From: Dyadobacter jiangsuensis
GTDB lineage: Bacteria; Bacteroidota; Bacteroidia; Cytophagales; Spirosomataceae
Direction of reading: 5' to 3'
Assembly: GCF_003014695.1 (NCBI RefSeq)
Contig: NZ_PYAS01000007.1
Coordinates: 372,001-436,000 of the forward strand
DNA length: 64,000 nt
Below are positions 16,468-24,254 of this stretch, in pieces (the stretch's first letter is position 1; every line of letters begins with the position of its first letter). The translations under genes and the position numbers were made by a program. The notes below the pieces were generated by a model, which ran no database searches, had not been told where the DNA came from, and was given only the letters and a program-made list of their open reading frames with translations.

Positions 16468-16704
16468 ATGCCCAAATATATGCTTACCATGTCTGCGAAA
16501 AAAGATGGGGTAATTTTAACCAACTCGTACAGTTTCGAAGCAAAAAGACTTTTCTCCGAAGAGACGCTGATCAGCGATTTTCGGGAATTTTATCCGGGTC
16601 ACGAAGATATTCGTGTAATGTCCTACATCGAAATTGCGTCCGATCTTCGGATGAGGCCCATCATCGATAATTCGCCGATCCTGAGCAAGCTGGCTTACGC
16701 GTGA
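16468..16704 (+). CDS. Small conserved-looking hypothetical protein
   Basis: A 78-residue soluble protein (MPKYMLTMSAKKDGVILTNS ... LRMRPIIDNSPILSKLAYA). It shows no signal peptide or membrane segment. The pattern of alternating hydrophobics followed by EETLISDFREFYPGHEDIRVMSYIEI suggests a small alpha/beta fold. I do not recognise a family. The reading frame has good codon structure and its own upstream inverted repeat. It stands between the rpiA gene and the ECF42-type operon, both on the minus strand, so it is an independent unit. Confidence 0.6.
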   Translation: MPKYMLTMSAKKDGVILTNSYSFEAKRLFSEETLISDFREFYPGHEDIRVMSYIEIASDLRMRPIIDNSPILSKLAYA

Positions 16705-16744
16705 GGCAGTGGCCGGAAAATGATCAATGCGGCAAAGGTACCTT

Positions 16745-17809
16745 TCACCATTTCCCGCGCTCATATTGCACCGGCCACGCAATGCTTTCTTTCAAATCCC
16801 GCGCCGCTTCCAGCGGGAAGTAGGGATTCCGCAAAATCTCCCGTGCCATGATCACCATATCCGCGTCGCCATTCACGAGAATGGTCTCCGCCTGGATCGA
16901 ATTGGTGATCATGCCCACTGTACCCGTCAAAATTCCGGTTTCGCGTTTAATGCGCGAGGCGAATGGCAATTGGTAAGCCGGACCGACCGGAATTTGTTGA
17001 TGCGCCGCCAATCCACCGGTCGACACGTCGATCAGGTCTATCCCTTTTTCTTTGAGAATATGTGCGAGTTGCACCGATTCATCGGCATTCCAACCGCCTT
17101 CGGCCCAGTCCGTAGCAGAAATGCGGGTGAATAGCGGAAGATCTGCTGGCCATACTGTTTGGATACCCTCGATAATGCGCAGCAGCAGGCGAATGCGGTT
17201 CTCAAAACTCCCGCCATATTCGTCGGTGCGGTGGTTACTGAGCGGCGACAGGAACTGGTGCACCAGGTAACCGTGCGCCGCGTGGATTTCGATTACTTTG
17301 AAACCAGCCTGCAATGCGCGTTTGGCCGCTGCGGTAAAATCGGAAACAACTTTATCGATGCCGGCCAGGTCTAACGCAACAGGTTTTGGGTAGGTACCGG
17401 AAAATGGAACAGCCGATGGCGCTACTGTCTGCCATCCTCCCTGGCTTTGAGGCACTTCGGCGCGACCTTTCCAGGGAACTGCCGTGCTGGCCTTCCTGCC
17501 CGCGTGCGCTAGCTGCACACCCGGCACGCATCCCTGCGCGCTGATGAATGCGGTGATTTGCGAAAGTTTTTCGATATGCTCGTCCTTCCAGATACCCAGA
17601 TCCTCGGACGAAATCCGGCCCTCGGGCGACACGCCGGTCGCTTCTGTGATGATCAGCCCCGCTCCACCCACAGCGCGACTGCCCAGGTGGACGAGGTGCC
17701 AGTCGGTGGCGAAACCATCGACGGACGAGTACTGGCACATGGGTGAAACGACAATCCGGTTTTTAAACTGGACACTTTTAATAGTAACAGGTGAAAATAG
17801 CTTTGACAT
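16745..17809 (-). CDS. Old Yellow Enzyme family NADH:flavin oxidoreductase (YqjM class)
   Basis: A 354-residue FMN enzyme with a TIM-barrel fold. SPMCQYSSVDGFATDWHLVH near the N-terminus carries the Cys that tunes FMN in the YqjM/xenobiotic reductase class. HAAHGYLVHQFLSPLSNHRT holds the substrate-binding His pair, and DEYGGSFENRIRLLLRI is the family signature. NGDADMVIMAREILRNPYFP close to the end contributes to the phosphate site. Such enzymes reduce activated C=C bonds of enals, enones and quinones, often as part of electrophile stress responses. It starts 33 bp after the sigma factor gene on the same strand and is the last gene of that operon. Confidence 0.92.
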   Translation of the reverse strand: MSKLFSPVTIKSVQFKNRIVVSPMCQYSSVDGFATDWHLVHLGSRAVGGAGLIITEATGVSPEGRISSEDLGIWKDEHIEKLSQITAFISAQGCVPGVQLAHAGRKASTAVPWKGRAEVPQSQGGWQTVAPSAVPFSGTYPKPVALDLAGIDKVVSDFTAAAKRALQAGFKVIEIHAAHGYLVHQFLSPLSNHRTDEYGGSFENRIRLLLRIIEGIQTVWPADLPLFTRISATDWAEGGWNADESVQLAHILKEKGIDLIDVSTGGLAAHQQIPVGPAYQLPFASRIKRETGILTGTVGMITNSIQAETILVNGDADMVIMAREILRNPYFPLEAARDLKESIAWPVQYERGKW

Positions 17810-17842
17810 GTCTGCAAGATTAGATTGGCCTAATATAGGATA

Positions 17843-19084
17843 TCAACCCACATTATCCTGCAAACGTGCGATATTCCTGAACAGGATTGCCTTGTCGGAT
17901 TCCGAATGCGCGAGCTTGATCGCCGTTTCATAATGCGCCGCAGCCTGCGCAGTGTCGATGCCGGTGTATAGATTCCCGAGCAGCGAATAATAGAAATGGT
18001 TGCCGGTGAGGTTCAAATGCAGCGCTTCGGCGATCGCGGCTTCCTTTCCGTGCACTTTGGCGAGGGCATAAATGCGGTTCAACGCGGCAACGGGCGAATA
18101 TTCAATGGCCAGTAAATGATCGTACAAATCAAGAATACCCTCCCACTTTTCCGGCGAATCTTCCTTGTAGGTATGCCAATATGCAATGCCGGCTTCGAGG
18201 TGATAGCGGCTGAGTTTTTCACCGGTGGAAGCCCGACTGAGGTAATAGGTCCCTCGCTCGATCAGCTCCCGGTTCCAGAGCGATTCGTCCTGGTCTTCAT
18301 ACAATACCATTTCGCCATTCTGGTTCGTACGGGCTTCGAAACGCGACGAATGGAAGCACATCAGCGACAATAATGCACTCACCTCGGGGCGGTCGGTGAG
18401 TTCGTTTTCCATTAAAAGGAAATTGAGCCGCATCGCCTCCGCGCAAAGTTCCTTGCGTAATGTGGTATTCTGGGAAATGGAATAGTAGCCTTCGGAATAG
18501 AGCAGATAAATGGTCGTCAATACGGTTTCCAGCCGCGCACCGATCTCGGTCACGTTGGGCTGTGCGATGCTGATATTCCCTTCTTTCAGCTTCTCCTTCG
18601 CACGCTGGATGCGCTTGTAGACAACTTCCTTATTGAGCAAAAACGCATCCGCGATCTCCTGCACGCCAAAGCCGCAAAGCAGGTTCAGCGCGAGCGCTAC
18701 CTGCGAATCGGCCGGGATCAACGGGTTGCAAACCGCGAAAATCATTGCCAGCTGGCTGTCCGTGATATTCCTGGGCGACATATCGATCTCTATTTCCGCC
18801 TCTTCGTCCGATGCATGGCGAATCTCCGCCGCCACTTTTTGTTCAAACAGCGAATTGCGTTTCAAATGATTTTTCGTCCGGTTTTTGGCCACGGTGTACA
18901 GCCACGCGGCCGGGTTTTCAGGAACGCCCTTGATGGCCCAGGTTTCGGCAGCGGCCAGAAATGTGTCGCTCGCAATGTCCTCTGCAATCTCGACGTGCTC
19001 TATCCCGAAAAGGTAGCACAGCACGGCAACCAGCTTGCGGTATTCGGTCCTGAAAAGGTGTGGCAGCAGCTCTTTTTCCTCCAT
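17843..19084 (-). CDS. ECF sigma factor with C-terminal extension (ECF42 type)
   Basis: A 413-residue protein starting at the ATG at 19084. The N-terminal ~180 residues hold sigma region 2 (YRKLVAVLCYLFGIEHVEIA, then EDIASDTFLAAAETW and AAWLYTVAKNRTKNHLKRN) and region 4 (LALNLLCGFGVQEIADAFLL, then NKEVVYKRIQRAKEKL). The remaining ~220 residues form a helical, TPR-like domain (GIAYWHTYKEDSPEKWEGIL, AALNRIYALAKVHGKEAAIA). This long C-terminal domain and a neighbouring YCII/DGPF protein are hallmarks of ECF group 42, in which the extension is thought to replace an anti-sigma factor. The regulon probably includes its own operon. Confidence 0.88.
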   Translation of the reverse strand: MEEKELLPHLFRTEYRKLVAVLCYLFGIEHVEIAEDIASDTFLAAAETWAIKGVPENPAAWLYTVAKNRTKNHLKRNSLFEQKVAAEIRHASDEEAEIEIDMSPRNITDSQLAMIFAVCNPLIPADSQVALALNLLCGFGVQEIADAFLLNKEVVYKRIQRAKEKLKEGNISIAQPNVTEIGARLETVLTTIYLLYSEGYYSISQNTTLRKELCAEAMRLNFLLMENELTDRPEVSALLSLMCFHSSRFEARTNQNGEMVLYEDQDESLWNRELIERGTYYLSRASTGEKLSRYHLEAGIAYWHTYKEDSPEKWEGILDLYDHLLAIEYSPVAALNRIYALAKVHGKEAAIAEALHLNLTGNHFYYSLLGNLYTGIDTAQAAAHYETAIKLAHSESDKAILFRNIARLQDNVG

Positions 19085-19147
19085 GAAAGTAAGGTCCGGC
19101 GGGAAAGCCGGACCTCGCAAATATCAAAAAGGATCCGCAAACTGCAA

Positions 19148-19483
19148 TCAGAGCGCCTTCCGGATTTCCACATTCCCACCAAATTCCAGGATCGGTACCG
19201 TTTTCGCGAGCTCGGCCGCCTCGTCATAATCCGTCGCGCGGATGATCACGGCCCCGCCGATCGTCTCCTTGATTTCGGCATACGGGCCATTAAGCACCGT
19301 CTTCTGAGCATTCACCACCAGGCCTTCCCTGTCCCACCGCCTGCGGACGACGATGCGGCCTTCAGCATTCATTTTATCGTACCACGCATGCCACTTCTCG
19401 AAATGCGCCTGCAACTGCTCTGGAGACGGCTGATTTTCCTTATTCGTGAAATCGGCCCGGAATACCAACAAGAATTCATCCAT
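19148..19483 (-). CDS. YCII/DGPF-motif domain protein
   Basis: A 111-residue soluble protein of the YCII-related family. It opens with MDEFLLVFRADFTNKENQPS, has a central EKWHAWYDKMNAEGRIVVRR, and carries the motif NGPYAEIKETIGGAVIIRAT, here NGPY where many relatives have DGPF. A final strand reads EFGGNVEIRKAL. Members form dimers of ferredoxin-like folds and are consistently encoded beside ECF42 sigma factors. They are suspected to be the sensor or effector partner of the sigma factor. It lies between the AhpD-like gene and the sigma gene in the same operon, with a 63-bp gap to the sigma start. Confidence 0.88.
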   Translation of the reverse strand: MDEFLLVFRADFTNKENQPSPEQLQAHFEKWHAWYDKMNAEGRIVVRRRWDREGLVVNAQKTVLNGPYAEIKETIGGAVIIRATDYDEAAELAKTVPILEFGGNVEIRKAL

Positions 19484-19550
19484 AATGCGGTAATGTTTTT
19501 TAAAGTGTCTGATGTGTCTGAATGCGAAAGCTAATCAGTTTTGGGCAAAA

Positions 19551-20003
19551 TCAACCGAACTGGCCGACACGGTAAGTTCCGATTCCCGCGGGGAATGCGA
19601 TGTTGATGCTGTTCCAGCTTCTGATCGCCGAAACCACCATCGTCAGGTCCACAATTTCCTCTTCGGTAAATTGCGATGCAACTACGCTGTACACTTCGTC
19701 GGTTACGTGCAGGGCATTCACAGCTTCGGCCCATGTAAACGCAGCGCGCTCGCGGTCGGTATAGTAGGGTGCTTCCCGCCATGCGCTCATGCCGTACAGG
19801 CGTTGCTCGGTTTCGCCCATCGCCCGCAGCTCTTTGGAATGCATATCCAGGCAATACGCGCAGCCATTGATCTGAGATACGCGAAAGTCGATCAGCTCCA
19901 CCAACTGGCGGCCGAGCGTTGATTTTTTGATATAGCCATTCAGGTTAAAAAGTGGTTTCGCTGCATTTTGTCCTTTTTCGAAGAAATTAAGTCTGGTTTC
20001 CAT
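19551..20003 (-). CDS. Carboxymuconolactone decarboxylase/AhpD-like protein
   Basis: A 150-residue, all-helical cytosolic protein. The motif NGCAYCLDMHSKELRAMGET contains the CxxC pair and the nearby His of alkylhydroperoxidase D-like enzymes. YYTDRERAAFTWAEAVNALH, EEEIVDLTMVVSAIRSWN and NIAFPAG complete the family pattern. Such proteins act in thiol-dependent peroxide or electrophile detoxification. It is the first gene of the four-gene operon that continues with the YCII protein, the sigma factor and the Old Yellow Enzyme. This is a coherent redox-stress unit. Confidence 0.9.
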   Translation of the reverse strand: METRLNFFEKGQNAAKPLFNLNGYIKKSTLGRQLVELIDFRVSQINGCAYCLDMHSKELRAMGETEQRLYGMSAWREAPYYTDRERAAFTWAEAVNALHVTDEVYSVVASQFTEEEIVDLTMVVSAIRSWNSINIAFPAGIGTYRVGQFG

Positions 20004-20080
20004 TTTTTGAGATTTTTTTGAGTTAAAAAACCTAATGACAACCGGGTTTTCAGATCTGGACAGGAATTGGGAAAAATTTT

Positions 20081-20114
20081 AAAAAAAATCTCCGGCCGTT
20101 AACGCAGCCGGAGA
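20081..20114 (-). terminator. Terminator of the leucine-rich T9SS gene
   Basis: Arms TCTCCGGC and GCCGGAGA pair around a 10-base loop. On the minus strand the stem is followed by eight T residues, just after the stop codon of the gene at 20141. Confidence 0.8.
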
Positions 20115-20140
20115 AAGCAATTCACAATCAATTATTTAAA

Positions 20141-21841
20141 TCACAAAATAGCAATGCGCTGTTTTTGCACCAATCCATTCTTCCTCGTAATCTGAACCTG
20201 GTAACTACCCGCAGCCAAGCCTTTCACCGGAACGGCATCGGGTACCCTGGCAGCCTCATACACCTTCCTGCCTTCCGTATTGATAATCCTGAACAAGACA
20301 ATTTCTTTGCTATTTTCAATAATCAGCACATCTGAAACCGGATTTGGATAGACAGACGCGGGAGCTTTGCCATCAAATCTGAGACTCGCAATCTGGCTGT
20401 AAGAATAGGAACCATCCAGGTCTTTCATTTTAAGGCGATAATAATTCTGCCCATTCGCGGGAGTCGGATGTACCCATTGATAATGCACCACGGCGTTACT
20501 TTCACCGGTCGCGTCCTGCTCCCCAGCTTTGTACCAGGCCCGGGCATCGAGGCTATGCTCCACTTCAAAAACAGCGGCATCGCGTTCCTCGGTCGTGGTC
20601 CATCGCAAAATAGCAGTTCCAGCCTCCGCATCAGCCGTAAAACGGGAAAGCGTCACCGGCAGTGCGGAACAGCCCACCTGAACCGCAGCCTGGCTATCGC
20701 AGCCGGCACCATTTCCACTAATGGTGGCCGTGTTGGTATTCACAAAATCACACACGGCGGCAATGGAGCAGCTGGTCAATAGAGCATTACCCCTGATCAC
20801 CAACCCGCCTAATGTAAGGGCGGCCACCCTTTCGTTGGCGCTCGTCCGTCCGGCATTCGTACCCGTGCCCAGGCCCGAAAGGCTTGTCAATGCCGGGTTA
20901 TCGCTGATCTGCAACCAGCCGACGTTGGTAAGGCCATCTAATCCCGACAAATCGGTCAGCAACGCATTGCCGCGAATGATAAAATTGGTTGCCGAAAGGA
21001 GGTTGTGCAATCCCGTGAGGCTGGTAAGACTGTTGTTACTGCCTATCACAAGCCAGTAAACAGACCTCACGTTTTCCAATCCGGATAAGTCGGGCAAACG
21101 GTCGTTGTTACCTATGTACGCCTCACTTAGATAATTGAGGCTCGTCAGGCCATTCAGGCTCGTCAGGTTTTTGTTATAAGTGACATGCATCTGGTAGCTG
21201 ACTGACGTCAGTTTCTCCAATCCCGAGAGATCCGTCAATGCATCGTTTTCCCCGATATTAATCCGGCTAACAGCGTTTAGTTTCGTAAGTCCATTCAGGC
21301 TCGCCAGGCTCTTGTTCGAACCTATCGCCAAAATATCGCTTACCGTTTCCAGGCTGCCCAATCCAGACAAACTTTTCAGTGAGTCGTTGTTGGTAATGTA
21401 AAATGTATTGGCATTGACCAGGCTATCCAAGCCTTTCAGATTGACCAGCCCCTTATTGTACCGGATGTGAGTCGTCCCCCAGATCGACTTCAATTTCTCC
21501 AACCCGGTCAGATCGGTCAGCAGGTCATTATAGTATATCAGCAGATGCTGCGCCGTAGCCAGGTTCCTCAGTCCGTTGAGGCTGGAAAGAGCCGGATTGT
21601 TTTGGATGGTCAGCTTCCCATTCATTGTTTCGATATTCTGCAAAGGGCTGAGATCTGTAATGTCCGTCCCTGAAACAGTAATATCTCCACTAATCGTCTT
21701 ACAGGAAGAGCTGAATGAGTTAACCGCCGCTTGGGAGTTCAGGCGCAGATCTGTAAAGGAGCATGTTTGGGCTTTCAGCGCGGAAAAAGCGAGGGAAATG
21801 AGCAGGCAAACCTGCAAAAACTTGCATAGAGCTGTTTTCAT
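20141..21841 (-). CDS. Leucine-rich (receptor L-domain-like) secreted protein with T9SS sorting domain
   Basis: A 566-residue protein with a signal peptide (FLQVCLLISLAFSALKAQ). Residues ~50-340 contain about twelve units of the form L-T-D-L-S-G-L-E-K-L, alternating with beta-strand/NN turn segments. This matches a receptor L-domain or solenoid LRR. A Cys-rich cap (SCSIAAVCDFVNTN) follows. Next comes a fibronectin-like module (LPVTLSRFTADAEAGTAILR ... NYYRLKMKDLDGSYSYSQI). The T9SS C-terminal domain begins VYPNPVSDVLIIENS and ends VQKQRIAIL. The product should be exported across the outer membrane and attached or released. Its binding partner is unknown. Confidence 0.88.
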   Translation of the reverse strand: MKTALCKFLQVCLLISLAFSALKAQTCSFTDLRLNSQAAVNSFSSSCKTISGDITVSGTDITDLSPLQNIETMNGKLTIQNNPALSSLNGLRNLATAQHLLIYYNDLLTDLTGLEKLKSIWGTTHIRYNKGLVNLKGLDSLVNANTFYITNNDSLKSLSGLGSLETVSDILAIGSNKSLASLNGLTKLNAVSRINIGENDALTDLSGLEKLTSVSYQMHVTYNKNLTSLNGLTSLNYLSEAYIGNNDRLPDLSGLENVRSVYWLVIGSNNSLTSLTGLHNLLSATNFIIRGNALLTDLSGLDGLTNVGWLQISDNPALTSLSGLGTGTNAGRTSANERVAALTLGGLVIRGNALLTSCSIAAVCDFVNTNTATISGNGAGCDSQAAVQVGCSALPVTLSRFTADAEAGTAILRWTTTEERDAAVFEVEHSLDARAWYKAGEQDATGESNAVVHYQWVHPTPANGQNYYRLKMKDLDGSYSYSQIASLRFDGKAPASVYPNPVSDVLIIENSKEIVLFRIINTEGRKVYEAARVPDAVPVKGLAAGSYQVQITRKNGLVQKQRIAIL

Positions 21842-21950
21842 GAGTAGTAATGATTAACGTTGAGAATATGGAGTATGAATATAGCTGATTGATTAGGGAA
21901 TATCCATTATCAAATAGTAAAATTTCCAGTTGTAAAAAAAACGCACAAAT

Positions 21951-21976
21951 AATAAAAGATAAAAAACTCTTTTATT
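21951..21976. promoter_or_regulatory. Operator of the Rrf2 regulator gene (copy 1 of a shared 26-bp palindrome)
   Basis: Half-sites AATAAAAGA and TCTTTTATT are separated by 8 A/T-rich bases, total 26 bp. The element covers the -33 region of a promoter whose -7 box TATCTTTG (21990-21997) is a perfect TAnnTTTG. The same 26-bp architecture occurs before the flavohaemoglobin gene. Confidence 0.65.
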
Positions 21977-21989
21977 TACAATCACCTAT

Positions 21990-21997
21990 TATCTTTG
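21990..21997 (+). promoter_or_regulatory. -7 element of the Rrf2 gene
   Basis: TATCTTTG matches TAnnTTTG exactly and lies 34 bp before the start codon at 22032, immediately downstream of the palindromic operator. Confidence 0.55.
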
Positions 21998-22031
21998 CAC
22001 CAGGTAAGCGGCGAAATGCCTGAATCAACCC

Positions 22032-22469
22032 ATGGGAATATTCTCAAAAACATGCGAGTATGCGATGCGGGCGGTGTTTTACATTGCTCAAAAGTCGGAG
22101 GAAGGCCAGAAGGTCGGCATCCGCGAAATCGCCGTGCATATCAACTCACCTGAACCATTCCTGGCCAAAATCCTGCAAAAGCTGAGTAAAGACGGGCTTA
22201 TCCTGTCCTCGAAAGGTCCCAATGGGGGGTTTTATGTGGATTCCGGAGGTTTGCAGCGTCCCCTGGCCGACATTGTACAAGCCATTGAAGGCGACAGCAT
22301 TTTCACCGGCTGCGGAATGGGCCTCAGCTATTGCTCGGAGGCCAATCCGTGCCCGCTGCACAACGATTTCAAGAACATCAGGAGCCAGATTGTGGTCATG
22401 CTGCAAAACACTTCCATCGGCAAGTTCAACGAAGGGCTCCTCACCGGGCAGCTTACCCTGAACAAGTAA
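22032..22469 (+). CDS. Rrf2 family Fe-S transcriptional regulator (NsrR-like role)
   Basis: A 145-residue winged-helix regulator. MGIFSKTCEYAMRAVFYIAQ and the HTH VGIREIAVHINSPEPFLAKI, followed by LQKLSKDGLILSSKGPNGGF, match Rrf2 proteins closely. Three cysteines in CGMGLSYCSEANPC (spacing C-x6-C-x5-C) would ligate an iron-sulfur cluster. The gene sits 55 bp upstream of the flavohaemoglobin gene, and both have near-identical 26-bp palindromes. A nitric-oxide-sensing repressor acting on itself and hmp is therefore likely. The NO role is inferred from the target gene; the cysteine spacing differs slightly from E. coli NsrR. Confidence 0.88.
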   Translation: MGIFSKTCEYAMRAVFYIAQKSEEGQKVGIREIAVHINSPEPFLAKILQKLSKDGLILSSKGPNGGFYVDSGGLQRPLADIVQAIEGDSIFTGCGMGLSYCSEANPCPLHNDFKNIRSQIVVMLQNTSIGKFNEGLLTGQLTLNK

Positions 22470-22483
22470 TATTTTTTTACCCA

Positions 22484-22509
22484 AATAAAGGACAAAAATG
22501 TCCTTTATT
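22484..22509. promoter_or_regulatory. Operator of hmp (copy 2 of the shared 26-bp palindrome)
   Basis: AATAAAGGAC and GTCCTTTATT are perfect 10-bp arms around AAAAAT. The total length and outer bases match the site before the Rrf2 gene. The in-frame ATG at 22498 lies inside the palindrome, which supports the next ATG at 22525 as the true start of hmp. Confidence 0.7.
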
Positions 22510-22524
22510 TTAAACTTCAAATTC

Positions 22525-23727
22525 ATGTCCCCACTACAAAAAGAACTCGTAAAAGCCACAGTACCCATCCTGAAAGAACACGGCGTGCTGCTTACGACCC
22601 ACTTTTACAACCGGATGTTCACGCATAACCCGGAGTTGAAGCACCTTTTCAACATGGGTAACCAGCAAAACAAACGCCAGCAAACCGCCCTCGCCATGGC
22701 CGTATTGGCCTATGCGGAGCATATCGAAGATCCGTCGGTGCTGCTACCGGTCGTCGACACGATCGGGCACAAGCATGCGAGCCTGCACATACGTCCGGAG
22801 CATTACGCGATCGTGGGCCGGCACCTCATCGCCTCCATTGCCGAAGTACTCGGCGAGGCGGCGACGCCCGAGCTGCTCGACGCCTGGACGGTCGCCTACA
22901 ATCAACTGGCGGCATTAATGAGCGGCCACGAGCAAAAGCTGTACGACGAAAAAGTGAGCCTGCCGGGCGGCTGGTCGGGCTGGCGGCCATTTGTGGTGCG
23001 CAAAAAAGTAAAGGAGTCGGATGAGATCACTTCCTTTTACCTCCACCCCGTCGATGGCGGCGCGGTGGCAGATTTCAAACCGGGTCAGTACATCAGCATT
23101 CGCTTGTTCCTGCCCGAAATCAACCTGCAACAGCCGCGGCAATACAGCCTTTCGAGCGCGCCGAATGGCGAGTACTACCGCATTTCCGTGAAACGTGAAG
23201 CCGGAAGCCGGCACCCCGACGGCATGATCAGCAACCGCCTGCACGATTTCGTCGAACCCGGCGACATCGTCGACCTCTCAGCGCCATCCGGCAATTTCAC
23301 GTTGCAGGCCGAGGACGGAACACCACAGGTATTTATCAGCGGGGGCGTGGGCCAGACCCCATTAATCTCCATGCTCGAAACCCTCGTACGCACCGACGCG
23401 ACCGCGCCCATCACGTGGGTACATGGGTGCCGCAACGAACAGGTTCATGCCTTCAAGGCCGACTTGCATGCCATTTCCGAAGCCGTGGCCAACGTCGAAA
23501 AACATTTCTTCTACGATTCCGCCGAAAAGCTGGCCGCGAACGAATACCTCGGCTGGGTATCCCTCGATCAGCTTCCCGCAGAGGCGCTGCGTCCCGACGC
23601 CAAATACTACATCTGCGGCCCCGGCCCGTTCATCCGCCAGCATTACCGCTACCTGATCGACCGCGGCATCGAGCAATCGAATATCCATTTTGAAGAATTC
23701 GGGCCGCTTTCGTTGTCGGTTAACTAA
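22525..23727 (+). CDS. hmp: Flavohaemoglobin, nitric oxide dioxygenase
   Basis: A 400-residue cytosolic enzyme that converts NO and O2 to nitrate with NAD(P)H. The globin domain (residues 1-140) shows HGVLLTTHFYNRMFTHNPEL and HIRPEHYAIVGRHLIASIAE, with the proximal-His region in GHKHASLHIRPEHY. The FAD domain contains RQYSLSSAPNGEYYRISVKR, the R-x-Y-S flavin motif. The NAD domain contains FISGGVGQTPLISMLETL and YICGPGPFIRQHY. Length is typical for Hmp. The ATG at 22498 falls inside the operator and is not used in this call. The gene lies next to an Rrf2-type regulator that presumably represses it until NO appears. Confidence 0.95.
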   Translation: MSPLQKELVKATVPILKEHGVLLTTHFYNRMFTHNPELKHLFNMGNQQNKRQQTALAMAVLAYAEHIEDPSVLLPVVDTIGHKHASLHIRPEHYAIVGRHLIASIAEVLGEAATPELLDAWTVAYNQLAALMSGHEQKLYDEKVSLPGGWSGWRPFVVRKKVKESDEITSFYLHPVDGGAVADFKPGQYISIRLFLPEINLQQPRQYSLSSAPNGEYYRISVKREAGSRHPDGMISNRLHDFVEPGDIVDLSAPSGNFTLQAEDGTPQVFISGGVGQTPLISMLETLVRTDATAPITWVHGCRNEQVHAFKADLHAISEAVANVEKHFFYDSAEKLAANEYLGWVSLDQLPAEALRPDAKYYICGPGPFIRQHYRYLIDRGIEQSNIHFEEFGPLSLSVN

Positions 23728-24126
23728 TCAACAAAGGGAGGCGGCCCCCTCCCGCCTCCCCCACGCTATCCACGCGGCAAGTGCGCCGAAAACAATGTTG
23801 AACACCGGCGATTCGCCCCTCGAAAGGTGAAATACCATGGCACAAACCATGAGCAAGACCACGCCCGCTGCCGCGAAAAAGGTTAACCCAGGCCGGATGT
23901 TAGTCCACGCGGGTAGTATCAGGCCGATGCCTGCCAGCAAATCGGCAATGCCTGTCAGCTTCACCAGCAGCGGCGGTACCTGCCCCGTCCACGGCCACGT
24001 GGCTGAAAGTGCTTCTGCAGGTTGAAACAGTTTCATCCACGCAGCCCAAACGAGCGTAACCGATAACAGTACCTGCGTCAGCCACAATGCGGTATGCAGC
24101 CACCTCGAAAATTTCCTGATTGCCAT
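23728..24126 (-). CDS. DoxX-like small membrane protein
   Basis: A 132-residue inner-membrane protein with four predicted hydrophobic helices: LWLTQVLLSVTLVWAAWMKL, VKLTGIADLLAGIGLILPAW, LTFFAAAGVVLLMVCAMVFH and NIVFGALAAWIAW. The pattern K-L-T-G-I-A-D-L-L-A-G-I-G-L is typical of DoxX family proteins. The ATG at 24126 is chosen because the longer frame to 24237 runs through the operator region. It is divergent from the HxlR regulator, whose candidate operators fill the shared intergenic space. Its last codons form the stem of its own terminator. A role in redox homeostasis is known for some DoxX proteins; here it is inference. Confidence 0.85.
   Translation of the reverse strand: MAIRKFSRWLHTALWLTQVLLSVTLVWAAWMKLFQPAEALSATWPWTGQVPPLLVKLTGIADLLAGIGLILPAWTNIRPGLTFFAAAGVVLLMVCAMVFHLSRGESPVFNIVFGALAAWIAWGRREGAASLC
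23731..23760 (-). terminator. Terminator overlapping the end of the DoxX-like gene
   Basis: GGGAGGCGG and CCGCCTCCC form a 9-bp GC-rich stem that also encodes the last residues of the DoxX-like protein. On the minus strand it is followed by TTTGTTGATTAG. The second, decayed copy at 28901-28923 preserves the stem with altered sequence. Confidence 0.55.
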
Positions 24127-24149
24127 AAAAATGATATTTTGTGAGGAAG

Positions 24150-24157
24150 CAAAAGTA
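24150..24157 (-). promoter_or_regulatory. -7 element of the DoxX-like gene
   Basis: On the minus strand the sequence reads TACTTTTG, an exact TAnnTTTG, 24 bp upstream of the start codon. The palindromes at 24178-24221 lie over its -33 region. Confidence 0.5.
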
Positions 24158-24177
24158 TTTACCTTCGCTATCCGTTC

Positions 24178-24221
24178 GATAGTACTTTCCCGATCGGACA
24201 GTACTATCCAATCGGGTAGTA
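24178..24221. promoter_or_regulatory. HxlR-type operators between doxX-like and hxlR genes
   Basis: Two overlapping palindromes share a half-site: GATAGTACT (24178-24186) with AGTACTATC (24200-24208), and TACTA-N10-TAGTA (24202-24221). TACTAT/ATAGTA half-sites are known for DUF24/HxlR regulators such as B. subtilis YodB. The position between divergent promoters fits control of both genes. Confidence 0.6.
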
Positions 24222-24254
24222 ACAGAGAAACCGACATTTATCCAATATTTGAAA

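Noticed and set aside
18918..19229. Alternative frames around the start of the sigma factor
   Set aside because: They overlap region 2 of the sigma factor in other frames and lack coding features.
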